A program made the translations under genes and the position numbers. From NCBI GenBank assembly GCA_902632575.1, contig CACPCY010000013.1, positions 1-16,640 of the forward strand: DNA of 16,640 nt, written 5' to 3'. The DNA is from an uncultured Alphaproteobacteria bacterium. GTDB taxonomy: Bacteria > Pseudomonadota > Alphaproteobacteria > HIMB59. Each line of letters begins with the position of its first letter. Within the stretch, counting starts at the first letter, position 1. The notes below the pieces were generated by a model. The model was given only the letters and a program-made list of their open reading frames with translations. It was not told the DNA's origin and ran no database searches. Of this stretch, positions 1-6,307 are shown one piece after another.

Positions 1-125
1 AGACAAATTCGTTTTTGGAATCAAAAAAATTTTCTAGTAAACTGATCTTAGATGACAACTGTGCACATTCAATTAGCCCAATTGCTTTAGATGAAATTAA
101 CAAGCTGTATGAACACTGGAATTAA
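1..125 (+). CDS. 3' end of an unrecognised gene, cut by the window edge
   Basis: Reading from base 3, the frame is open for 40 codons and ends in TAA at 123-125. The visible tail is hydrophilic, contains one cysteine and ends in an acidic/aromatic stretch (DEINKLYEHWN). No frame-3 stop occurs before 123, so this is most likely the C-terminus of a protein whose body lies upstream. I do not recognise the family. About 45 bp of AT-rich sequence separate it from the HNH gene on the same strand, so the two could be co-transcribed. Confidence 0.5.
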   Translation, partial: TNSFLESKKFSSKLILDDNCAHSISPIALDEINKLYEHWN

Positions 126-170
126 TAAACTATTAAACATACTCTTTTTTGGATATGTTAATATTAAATC

Positions 171-731
171 ATGATTAACTCGAATCATTGTCCATCTTTA
201 GTATTAAATGCAGACTACCGGCCTCTTAGCTATTTTCCCTTATCCATATGGAGTTGGAAAGATACAGTAAAAGCAGTTTTTCTTGATAGAGTTAATATAG
301 TCGAAGAATATGATCAAAAGGTTTCATCCCCATCTTTTGAAATAAAACTCCCTAGCATTATCGCACTCAAAGATTACATACCACATAGTCATAAACCTGC
401 ATTTACAAGATTTAATGTTTTTTTGAGAGATGATTTCACATGTCAATATTGTAATGATAAATTTTCAACAAAAGAATTAACTTTTGATCATTTGATACCT
501 CGTTCAAAAGGTGGACTGACAAATTGGGAGAACGTTGTGACAGCATGTTCAAAATGTAATTGGACCAAAGGAAGTAGGGATTTAAGTCAAGTTGGTTTTA
601 AATTGCTTAGAAAACCTAAAGAACCCTCTCAATACTCTTTAAGATTAAAAAGTAAAAATTTCCCTTCTGATTATCTTCATTCAAGTTGGAGAGATTATTT
701 ATATTGGGATAGTGTCTTAGAGAAGGATTAA
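171..731 (+). CDS. HNH endonuclease family protein
   Basis: This is a 186-residue HNH nuclease-fold protein, a metal-dependent DNA-cleaving or nicking fold. The C-terminal half has the zinc-ribbon beta-beta-alpha arrangement: CQYC at 91-94, the core FDHLIPRSKGG at 105-115 with the DH pair at 106-107, Asn121, and CSKCN at 126-130 followed by Lys133. The N-terminal part (LNADYRPLSYFPLSIW near 12-27) resembles the conserved family of stand-alone chromosomal HNH proteins of about 185-190 residues found across alphaproteobacteria. There is no intein, restriction partner or phage context here, so it is probably a vertically inherited housekeeping nuclease of unknown substrate. The ATG at 171 has no visible Shine-Dalgarno. 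Its stop codon overlaps that of the convergent coq7 in TTAA (728-731). Confidence 0.85.
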   Translation: MINSNHCPSLVLNADYRPLSYFPLSIWSWKDTVKAVFLDRVNIVEEYDQKVSSPSFEIKLPSIIALKDYIPHSHKPAFTRFNVFLRDDFTCQYCNDKFSTKELTFDHLIPRSKGGLTNWENVVTACSKCNWTKGSRDLSQVGFKLLRKPKEPSQYSLRLKSKNFPSDYLHSSWRDYLYWDSVLEKD

Positions 732-1285
732 TATTTTTTAGTTATTTTTATTGCAGTATAGCATAGCTGTTTTATTGTTTTAGACAAAAGAACATACCCA
801 GTTGTCATTTCTGCCTGGTGTTCGACGCCTGTATCGTGATGTTCTAGCTCATCTTCTCTAAACTTTTTTACAGTCTTCAATAAATCTGGTTTTAATTTTC
901 TTTTTGATAGTTCCTTGGCTTGTTCCTCATAGTGTTGACCAATAACCTCCTCAACAGCAACGGTGCATGCCATTGCAGCTTTTTTCCCCATCAATGCAGT
1001 ACCTAATCCAAGGGCATAACCTGCTAAATTCCAAAATGGAAATAAAGCGGTTGGTTTTACGTTCTCTTTTACTATGTATTCATCAAAAGTTGATTTATGA
1101 ATTTCCTCTTGGTCAGCCATCTCCTTAATTTCTTTACCAAATTCTGTGTTTTCTTTAAAAATAGCTAATTGTCCACGATATATTTGTGTTGCTCCATGCT
1201 CACCTGCGTGATCAACTCTGATAATTTCTTCAATTAATTTTTTATCTTCACCGCTTAGTGATTTATTTTTCTTTTTTGTAGGCAT
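728..1285 (-). CDS. coq7: Demethoxyubiquinone hydroxylase, Coq7 family
   Basis: This is a di-iron monooxygenase of ubiquinone biosynthesis that hydroxylates the demethoxyubiquinol ring, acting at the inner face of the membrane. The 185-residue protein has the ferritin-like four-helix carboxylate/histidine pattern: VDHAGEHGA at 24-32 (Glu29), QEEIH with Glu60/His63, VEEVIGQHY around Glu112 and His118, and EDELEHHD with Glu146/His149. These match the duplicated ExxH motifs expected for the di-iron site, and the length is normal for bacterial Coq7. It is the last gene of a minus-strand run and overlaps the end of dsbB by 23 bp, which suggests co-transcription. DsbB uses ubiquinone as electron acceptor, so the pairing is functionally sensible. 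No Shine-Dalgarno is visible. Confidence 0.93.
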   Translation of the reverse strand: MPTKKKNKSLSGEDKKLIEEIIRVDHAGEHGATQIYRGQLAIFKENTEFGKEIKEMADQEEIHKSTFDEYIVKENVKPTALFPFWNLAGYALGLGTALMGKKAAMACTVAVEEVIGQHYEEQAKELSKRKLKPDLLKTVKKFREDELEHHDTGVEHQAEMTTGYVLLSKTIKQLCYTAIKITKKY

Positions 1286-1733
1286 TGAAAATAATTAATA
1301 ACAGAAAAGTCATTGAAAACAAGAAGTTATAAACTGACAATGGTATACCAAAGTAAGGTAAGTTGGCATCAGAGCATGTGGTAATTAATGTATTAGACAT
1401 TAAATCTTCTTTTAATTTTGTAATATCATTTGGAAGCGTAGCAGCTTCACATCCAGTGTACTCAATTATTCCAAATGTTGTAAGAGAATGATAGCCGGAA
1501 ATTCCTAATTCAACAAGAAGCAAGATAGTTAGTAATATATAAATTAATTTGAAATATCTTTTAATAAAAAAATAAAATATGCCCAATATCAAAATTGAAT
1601 AATATGGAACACGTTGATATACACACAATTTACATGGGCTATGACCATATGCATATTGTAATATTAAAGCAAAAGACATAGCTACCAGCGAAAACAAAAA
1701 AACAAGAAATAAAATATTAGTTTGTTTAATCAT
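1263..1733 (-). CDS. dsbB: Disulfide bond formation protein DsbB
   Basis: This inner-membrane oxidase reoxidises periplasmic DsbA and passes the electrons to ubiquinone. The 156-residue protein shows four hydrophobic segments (about 5-28, 43-57, 63-80 and 127-150). The first periplasmic loop carries PCKLCVYQR with the CxxC pair Cys34/Cys37 and the conserved Gln-Arg (40-41) next to the quinone site. The second loop carries Cys95 and Cys120, the second redox pair. All four functional cysteines are present and the length is typical. It overlaps yqaA by 8 bp upstream and coq7 by 23 bp downstream on the same strand, consistent with an operon. No dsbA is visible in the window. Confidence 0.92.
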   Translation of the reverse strand: MIKQTNILFLVFLFSLVAMSFALILQYAYGHSPCKLCVYQRVPYYSILILGIFYFFIKRYFKLIYILLTILLLVELGISGYHSLTTFGIIEYTGCEAATLPNDITKLKEDLMSNTLITTCSDANLPYFGIPLSVYNFLFSMTFLLLIIFNAYKKEK

Positions 1734-2295
1734 GATAAAAAAATAAATAAATAAAAAAGACTATTCCAAGAGGTATGATTATAAAAATTAATAGTTTATT
1801 TCTTTGTAAAATTTCCATACCTAATTTCCCAAATTGTTTAATGATAAAAGCAATAATAAAAAACCTCAAGCCTCTAGATAACAATGAAAGGAGTATAAAA
1901 TAGATAAAATTAAATTGAGCATATCCACTTGTTAAAGCTATAACTTTGTAAGGTATAGGTGTAAAACCACCTAAAAAAACTGCAAAAATACCCCAATCAT
2001 TATAAAAATTCATAAATGTGCCCTGCTTGCTTATATCAAAATAAGATTGGGCAATATCAAAAATGAAATACCCTACGATATATCCAAAAGCGCCACCAAT
2101 GACTGAAAATATCGTACAATTGATTGCAGTCGCTAAAAACTTTTTAGGGTTAAAATAAACAATTGGTATTAAAATTAAATCTGGAGGAATTGGAAAAAAA
2201 ATACTTTCTATAAAAGCAACTAAAGATAAAAAATATTGTGAATATTTTGATTTAGATTTTTTTTCAACATATATATATAAATTCTTCCATATCAT
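1726..2295 (-). CDS. YqaA-like SNARE-associated (DedA superfamily) membrane protein
   Basis: This is a 189-residue polytopic inner-membrane protein of the YqaA/DedA (VTT domain) group. Landmarks are FIESIFFPIPPDLILIP near 28-44 with the Phe-Pro-Ile-Pro-Pro-Asp signature, GGAFGYIVGYFIFD near 67-80, the second re-entrant signature GGFTPIPYKVIALTSG near 109-124, and SRGLRFFII near 140-148. DedA-superfamily proteins include lipid scramblases and undecaprenyl- or phosphatidyl-carrier flippases; the substrate of YqaA-type members is not settled. It starts 23 bp after the metal permease stop and overlaps dsbB by 8 bp, so it probably belongs to the same transcript. The closest recurrent partners of this family in alphaproteobacteria include dsbB. 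No Shine-Dalgarno is visible before the ATG at 2295. Confidence 0.85.
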   Translation of the reverse strand: MIWKNLYIYVEKKSKSKYSQYFLSLVAFIESIFFPIPPDLILIPIVYFNPKKFLATAINCTIFSVIGGAFGYIVGYFIFDIAQSYFDISKQGTFMNFYNDWGIFAVFLGGFTPIPYKVIALTSGYAQFNFIYFILLSLLSRGLRFFIIAFIIKQFGKLGMEILQRNKLLIFIIIPLGIVFFIYLFFYHD

Positions 2296-2318
2296 ATCGA
2301 TTAATTAATATTTAGTAT

Positions 2319-3446
2319 TTAACCTATAAGGTAATACCAGAAATAAGCAATTATAATAGCTGGGATCGCACTGTAGAGTGTTGCAACTATTGCTGCCTTT
2401 GCAGATATAGCTATCGCAGGGAAAAGTGCATCACCGTCGTTAGATATAGAGTTTCCTATTTGTGCGGACATAGGAATTTGACCACTCACATACATGGATG
2501 TGATCATAATTTGAGGACCACAGCCAGGAATAAAACCAATTAGTATAGCCATAAGAGGAATAAATGGACCAAATAGGATTAATGAATCAAATATTAAACC
2601 ATTAGTTGATAGGTCAATTAATTCGTAGACAACAAATGAAATAATGACCCAAACAGTAACAAAGCAAGTTGTATCTGCAACTTTTCTATAGGAGTTTTCG
2701 TGTATTGAAGCCATTTGAATGTCTGTTAATGGATTCAAAACCCACAACAAGACACAGTATATCGCCAAAATAAATGCCATCACTTCGACCACATTAATTC
2801 CAATAAAATTAAAGTTTAGTTCAATATTAAAAGCATTTAACATTCCCAAAATAAATCCAGGAGCTAAAAATAAAAACCAAATAAAATAAAACTTATTTGA
2901 AATTTTGTTTTTAGGTAAAAGGTTCGTATTTATGTTTTTATTAACTTTATTTTGTAAAAAATTTTTTGTAAAAGGTTGAGCAATATATCCAGATATTATG
3001 CCAACTATAAAAGTTACTGGTAGTATGATTAAAGCAGCCTGAGGTTTTGTTGCAATGAGAAGAAAAGCTGCATCACCCATAGTACTAATAAGTGCTGCGA
3101 GCACACCTCCAAAAGAAACTACTTTTCTAGTGAATAAGCTCATTACCATTATTGCTCCACCACAACCAGGTATAACTCCTAACATAGAGCAAATGGGAAT
3201 TTCAAATTTCTTATTTTGTAAAATTAATTTTTGTAAATTAAAATTTCTCTTTTCAAGAATAACAAACAAAAGAAGTGTCACTCCAACAAAGCTAGATACA
3301 GCTATGTAGGCGTCACTCGATGATGAAATTAAAATACTTCTAGTCTCTTCAGAAAATAAAAGAAGGAGAATACATATAAAGAGGAAGATTTTTGAAAATC
3401 TTAAATATTGAAATTTTCTACTTAATTCTAATACTAATTCTGTCAT
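2319..3446 (-). CDS. Putative 10TM manganese/heavy-metal permease (ArsP_2-like)
   Basis: This is a 375-residue polytopic membrane protein recognised as the family usually annotated 'putative 10TM heavy-metal exporter' or 'putative manganese transporter'. About ten hydrophobic stretches are visible. Two halves repeat the same signature: IPGCG at 92-96 followed by GDA at 124-126, and IPGCG at 306-310 followed by GDA at 338-340. The spacing is 32 residues in both, so the protein is an internal duplication. The conserved Cys, Asp and small residues probably line the metal path. It is divergent from mntR, and a 16-bp palindrome lies 4 bp before its start codon, just behind a good promoter. Metal specificity and direction of transport cannot be read from the sequence; manganese is inferred from the neighbour, and export only from family labelling. 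Confidence 0.75.
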   Translation of the reverse strand: MTELVLELSRKFQYLRFSKIFLFICILLLLFSEETRSILISSSSDAYIAVSSFVGVTLLLFVILEKRNFNLQKLILQNKKFEIPICSMLGVIPGCGGAIMVMSLFTRKVVSFGGVLAALISTMGDAAFLLIATKPQAALIILPVTFIVGIISGYIAQPFTKNFLQNKVNKNINTNLLPKNKISNKFYFIWFLFLAPGFILGMLNAFNIELNFNFIGINVVEVMAFILAIYCVLLWVLNPLTDIQMASIHENSYRKVADTTCFVTVWVIISFVVYELIDLSTNGLIFDSLILFGPFIPLMAILIGFIPGCGPQIMITSMYVSGQIPMSAQIGNSISNDGDALFPAIAISAKAAIVATLYSAIPAIIIAYFWYYLIG

Positions 3447-3449
3447 ATT

Positions 3450-3465
3450 TTTAGCCTAGGCTAAA
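3450..3465. promoter_or_regulatory. Perfect 16-bp palindrome, candidate MntR operator
   Basis: The sequence TTTAGCCTAGGCTAAA is identical to its reverse complement. It lies between the divergent permease and mntR genes, ends 4 bp before the permease ATG, and is separated by 1 bp from the predicted -10 box of the permease promoter. The AGCC..GGCT symmetry resembles the dyad form of known MntR boxes. Read as RNA it could give at most a six-pair stem with a CUAG loop, but the predicted transcription start lies inside it, so a DNA operator is the more likely reading. Confidence 0.6.
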
Positions 3466-3466
3466 T

Positions 3467-3494
3467 AATATAGATATAACTAAATATTAGTCAA
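3467..3494 (-). promoter_or_regulatory. Sigma70-type promoter of the metal permease gene
   Basis: On the minus strand a TTGACT -35 box (3489-3494, 5 of 6 consensus bases) is followed after 16 bp by a TATATT -10 box (3467-3472, 5 of 6). The predicted start point falls near 3459-3461, inside the palindrome at 3450-3465. This would give a leader of only about 13-15 nt before the ATG at 3446. It is the best promoter match I found in the window. Confidence 0.55.
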
Positions 3495-3501
3495 ACAATT
3501 C

Positions 3502-3530
3502 TTTACTTTTAATTGTTAACAAAATAAATT
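3502..3530 (+). promoter_or_regulatory. Possible mntR promoter
   Basis: A weak TTTACT -35 (3502-3507) and a TAAATT -10 (3525-3530) are separated by 17 bp. The start point would be about 3537, making the mntR mRNA nearly leaderless, in keeping with the missing Shine-Dalgarno. Such matches are common by chance in AT-rich sequence, so support is limited. Confidence 0.25.
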
Positions 3531-3539
3531 GAACCAGCT

Positions 3540-3947
3540 ATGAAAAACACTAGATCTAGTGAGCCATATCAATTTTCAAATATCAGAAGTCAAAATAAGA
3601 ATGAAATACTAGAGGATTATGTTGAGGCTATTCAAGAAATTTTAAAAAATAAAGGTGATGTTAAAAATGCTGATTTAGCTCAACATTTTGGTGTTTCACA
3701 AGCTACTGTTAATAAAAATTTGAAGCGTTTAATAAGTTTTAATTTAGCAAAATCTGAACCATACCGTTCAATTTTTTTGACAGAAAAGGGAGAAAAATTA
3801 GCGACACAGTCAAAACAAAAGCATGAAATTGTTTATAATTTTTTAATTAAGTTAGGTGTCTCTAGAAAGACTGCAGAAAATGACAGTGAAGGTATTGAGC
3901 ATCACGTTAGTGATGAAACATTAAAGTTAATGAAAAAATTTAAATAA
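3540..3947 (+). CDS. mntR: Manganese-responsive transcriptional regulator MntR (DtxR family)
   Basis: This 135-residue regulator has a winged helix-turn-helix at about 22-87, with the recognition helix in SQATVNKNLKRL at 53-64, followed by a metal-binding dimerisation domain. Aligned by eye with Bacillus subtilis MntR, all six manganese ligands are kept: Asp26 and Glu29 in LEDYVEAI, His95 in KHEIVYNFL, and Glu117, Glu120 and His121 in NDSEGIEHHVS. The aspartate equivalent to B. subtilis Asp8 favours a Mn-type site over the DtxR iron type. There is no SH3-like third domain, and an N-terminal tail of about 20 residues resembles proteobacterial MntR. It is divergent from the 10TM permease with a palindrome between them. 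The stop abuts that of the convergent ABC permease with no spacer. Confidence 0.92.
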   Translation: MKNTRSSEPYQFSNIRSQNKNEILEDYVEAIQEILKNKGDVKNADLAQHFGVSQATVNKNLKRLISFNLAKSEPYRSIFLTEKGEKLATQSKQKHEIVYNFLIKLGVSRKTAENDSEGIEHHVSDETLKLMKKFK

Positions 3948-5516
3948 TTATTTTTTCGTCTTTGACAACATTCTTTTTTCTAACACGTTATCGAACAAAT
4001 AAATTACGATAGAAAGAAAACAAATAATTGTTAAAGCATGCAAACTTCCATACTCAAACATTTCATTAGATGAATATTCGTATAGACTAGTAGCAAGTGT
4101 ATCAAAATTAAAAGGTCTTAGTAGTAAAGTAATAGGCAACTCTTTTACAGTATCGACAAATACTAAAAAAAATCCTGCTAATATACTCAATTTCACCTGA
4201 GGTAAAATTATTCGAAAATATGTTGTTGACGATCTTCTTCCAATTAATCTTGAGGCATCATCAATTGATTTTCCAATTTTTTCCATCCCTGAGTCTAAAG
4301 AATTATTTGATAGAGCAATTAATCTAATTATCAGAGCTAAGGACAAGCCCAATAAAGTGGTAGATAAAGATAATGTTGTTAATCGATCAAAATAAAATAA
4401 AAAGAAAAGTACTCCTAAAGCTATTACTACGCCTGGTATTGCATACCCAATATTTATTATTTTTTTGTAATATATAATGTGATTTTTTTTAGTAAATCTC
4501 GAGTAAAAACTAATTAATACTGAGATTATAGCACATCCAATTCCAGCAATAATTCCAAGCACGATTGAATTATACAATGAGGTAAAATAGTTATTAAAAT
4601 CAATAAAATTTAAATTATTTAAAAATGTATAAATTACAAAAACAAGAGGCAGAATAAAACCAAACAAAATAGGTAATACTCCTAAGATTAATGCAATTAT
4701 TCCAATGAACTTTCTTAATTTATATTTTGACCACTGAATATTTTCATAAGTATTATTATTGAATTTCCTTTTACCTCTTAATTTTTGCTCAAAAAAATAT
4801 AACAAAACCATTACTAAAATAATAATTAAGGCTAATAAGAAAGCTAAAGGTAAATCATTTAATATCGCTATATAATGAAAAACTCCAACTGATAGTGTTT
4901 GTAAACCAAAAAAATCTGCAACACCAAAATCATTTACTGTTTCCATCAAAACTAATGCTAGTCCCGCAGCTATTCCAGGTAGGGCCATGGGTAAACCAAT
5001 TTTAAAAAAACATTGATAGGGATTTTTACCCATAGTTTTTGCAGCCTCTATATATCTTGTTGAGAAATTTATGATTGCAATCCTAGTTAGGATATAAACA
5101 TATGGAAAAAAAGATAAAGAAATTATTAGCGAAGCTACTATACTATTCCTTATTGAGAAACCATCATAAAATAAAAATTTTAAAGAGATAAAACCACCTG
5201 GTTCTAAAATTTCGGCATAAGTATATGCTGAAATATAAGCTGGAACTGCTAAGGGCAGTATTGCAAATATTTGTAGAAATTTTCGCCCCCAAAATTCGGT
5301 CATTGTATTTATCCATGCCATTGGCACACTGATGATTGTTGTAAAGATACTTACCATTACTATGAGTTTAGTAGATCCAATTAAATATCTATTAATGTAA
5401 AGCTCATTAGTTAAAAAAATTGCACTCAAACCATTTGTTATAACTAATGCTATAGGAGTAAGTAGTAAGAAGCTGATTAATAAAAAGAATAATAATTTAA
5501 ATAAATTTACTGTCAT
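3948..5516 (-). CDS. Fe(III)-type ABC transporter permease, FbpB-like
   Basis: This is a 522-residue fused double permease of the binding-protein-dependent importer class, close to FbpB/SfuB/HitB. It has two halves of about six membrane segments, each with an EAA loop that docks the ATPase: EAAKTMGKNPYQCFFKIGLP near 157-176, and DDASRLIGRRSSTTYFRIIL near 419-438. The C-terminal half has KELPITLLLRPFNFDTLAT, typical of iron permeases. The ATG at 5516 is preferred over one seven codons upstream because it forms an ATGA overlap with the LysE-type gene stop (5513-5516). No periplasmic binding protein or ATP-binding subunit lies in the window, so it is an orphan permease or works with subunits encoded elsewhere. 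Thiamine ThiP-like or phosphonate-type substrates are alternatives; iron is the better guess. Confidence 0.8.
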   Translation of the reverse strand: MTVNLFKLLFFLLISFLLLTPIALVITNGLSAIFLTNELYINRYLIGSTKLIVMVSIFTTIISVPMAWINTMTEFWGRKFLQIFAILPLAVPAYISAYTYAEILEPGGFISLKFLFYDGFSIRNSIVASLIISLSFFPYVYILTRIAIINFSTRYIEAAKTMGKNPYQCFFKIGLPMALPGIAAGLALVLMETVNDFGVADFFGLQTLSVGVFHYIAILNDLPLAFLLALIIILVMVLLYFFEQKLRGKRKFNNNTYENIQWSKYKLRKFIGIIALILGVLPILFGFILPLVFVIYTFLNNLNFIDFNNYFTSLYNSIVLGIIAGIGCAIISVLISFYSRFTKKNHIIYYKKIINIGYAIPGVVIALGVLFFLFYFDRLTTLSLSTTLLGLSLALIIRLIALSNNSLDSGMEKIGKSIDDASRLIGRRSSTTYFRIILPQVKLSILAGFFLVFVDTVKELPITLLLRPFNFDTLATSLYEYSSNEMFEYGSLHALTIICFLSIVIYLFDNVLEKRMLSKTKK

Positions 5517-6109
5517 AAAATTATATAAAAGACACAACCTAGTAACAATAGAGCCATGAATTTATTAAAATAAATAATTTTTCTTTTATCATTAAGATAT
5601 TTTCTAAATGAGTGTCCAATAGCAGCCCAAACTACAGCACTAGTTGATGTTGAAATTATAAAACAAATAAAGATTAAAATAAATTCCTCTAAATATGAGA
5701 ATTTATTTTGTATAAAAATTGCAGAACTAGACATAGAAACACTTACAGCTTTAGGGTTTATTAATTGAAAAAAATAAATATCTCTGAATGTAAATCTTTT
5801 TTTATTATTATTGTCTGAAAATTCAGTTGAAATAAAAATTTTATAAGCCAGATAAGTTAAAAAGATTGTGGCTACTATTTTTATAAAAATCTTAAAATTT
5901 GGATAGCTTTCATAAATCTCTCCTATTCCTAATAAGCAAAGAGTTAAAACCGATAAAAATCCAAAAAATACACCTAATATGAGTGGAATTGTTGCTTTAA
6001 AACCATAATTAACAGCGTTTGTTGAAAGAATTATATTATTAGGTCCCGGTGTAATGGCAGCAGTCATTGCAAAAGTTAGTATGGGCGCCATAAAGTAAAT
6101 GTATTCCAA
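5513..6109 (-). CDS. LysE/RhtB family exporter
   Basis: This inner-membrane exporter of amino acids or related small molecules is 198 residues with about six hydrophobic segments. The family signature is present: AAITPGPNNI near 18-27, followed by NYGFKATIPLILGVFFGF, and a second conserved block FFQLINPKAVSVSMSS near 113-128. Two starts are possible. TTG at 6109 puts 20 residues before TPGPNN, which suits the family; ATG at 6091 gives a 192-residue protein with a short first segment. I chose TTG, but no Shine-Dalgarno decides it. The stop overlaps the next gene's ATG as ATGA, so translation of the FbpB-like permease is probably coupled to it. The substrate cannot be inferred. Confidence 0.83.
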   Translation of the reverse strand: MEYIYFMAPILTFAMTAAITPGPNNIILSTNAVNYGFKATIPLILGVFFGFLSVLTLCLLGIGEIYESYPNFKIFIKIVATIFLTYLAYKIFISTEFSDNNNKKRFTFRDIYFFQLINPKAVSVSMSSSAIFIQNKFSYLEEFILIFICFIISTSTSAVVWAAIGHSFRKYLNDKRKIIYFNKFMALLLLGCVFYIIL

Positions 6110-6131
6110 AGTATCGAGATATTATTCTTAA

Positions 6132-6160
6132 ATTTAAATAAATATACAATTAGTTATCAA
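6132..6160 (-). promoter_or_regulatory. Possible promoter of the lysE-type/ABC permease pair
   Basis: On the minus strand TTGATA (6155-6160, 5 of 6 bases) is followed after 17 bp by TTAAAT (6132-6137, 4 of 6). The start point would be near 6125, about 15 nt before the TTG start at 6109. It is back to back with the tRNA promoter region. Support is moderate because AT-rich sequence gives frequent partial matches. Confidence 0.35.
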
Positions 6161-6178
6161 TTTGCCTAATTTGCCTTA
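6161..6178. repeat. Tandem 9-bp direct repeat in the tRNA upstream region
   Basis: TTTGCCTAA (6161-6169) is followed directly by TTTGCCTTA (6170-6178), with 8 of 9 bases identical. Each copy contains a TTGCCT hexamer that could act as a -35 box for the tRNA-Leu promoter, so this may be a duplicated promoter element. Confidence 0.5.
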
Positions 6179-6198
6179 ATAATATAAGTAAATAAGAT
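6171..6198 (+). promoter_or_regulatory. Likely promoter of tRNA-Leu and the downstream gene run
   Basis: TTGCCT (6171-6176, 4 of 6 bases) and TAAGAT (6193-6198, 4 of 6) are separated by 16 bp. Initiation would fall around 6205, right at the tRNA 5' end (6207). A second pairing uses the upstream repeat copy TTGCCT (6162-6167) with TATAAG (6183-6188) at 15 bp. The position fits tRNA expression, but the match is only fair. Confidence 0.35.
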
Positions 6199-6206
6199 TA
6201 TTTTGA

Positions 6207-6292
6207 GGCGTTGTGGCGGAATGGTAGACGCGCCGGACTCAAAATCCGGTGAGGGCAACCTCGTGAGAGTTCGAGTCTCTCCAGCGCTACCA
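6207..6292 (+). tRNA. tRNA-Leu(CAA)
   Basis: A complete class II tRNA folds by eye. The acceptor 5' strand 6207-6213 pairs with 6282-6288 (G-U at the first pair and one internal G-U). T8-G9 precede a D arm with GCGGAATGGTAGACGCG. The anticodon stem is CCGGA/TCCGG (6233-6237, 6245-6249) around loop CTCAAAA, giving anticodon CAA at 6240-6242, which reads UUG. The long variable arm GAGG-GCAA-CCTC is diagnostic of Leu. The T arm is GAGAG/CTCTC (6265-6269, 6277-6281) with loop TTCGAGT. CCA is encoded at 6290-6292. The flavin reductase start codon follows only 15 nt later. Confidence 0.95.
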
Positions 6293-6307
6293 ACAATAAA
6301 TAAAACT

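Noticed and set aside
129..165. Imperfect inverted repeat ATTAAACATA/TATGTTAAT around a T run before the HNH gene
   Set aside because: It needs a bulge, is A/T-only in most pairs, and the T run is in the loop rather than after the stem.
3055..3309. 84-codon plus-strand frame inside the metal permease
   Set aside because: It is antisense to a clearly conserved membrane gene and has no recognisable family features.
3513..3522. 10-bp palindrome TTGTTAACAA upstream of mntR
   Set aside because: It is short, A/T-dominated and expected by chance in this composition; the 16-bp palindrome at 3450-3465 is the far better operator candidate.
6203..6307. Upstream extension of the flavin reductase frame
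   Set aside because: It passes through the tRNA; the family N-terminus begins at ATG 6308.
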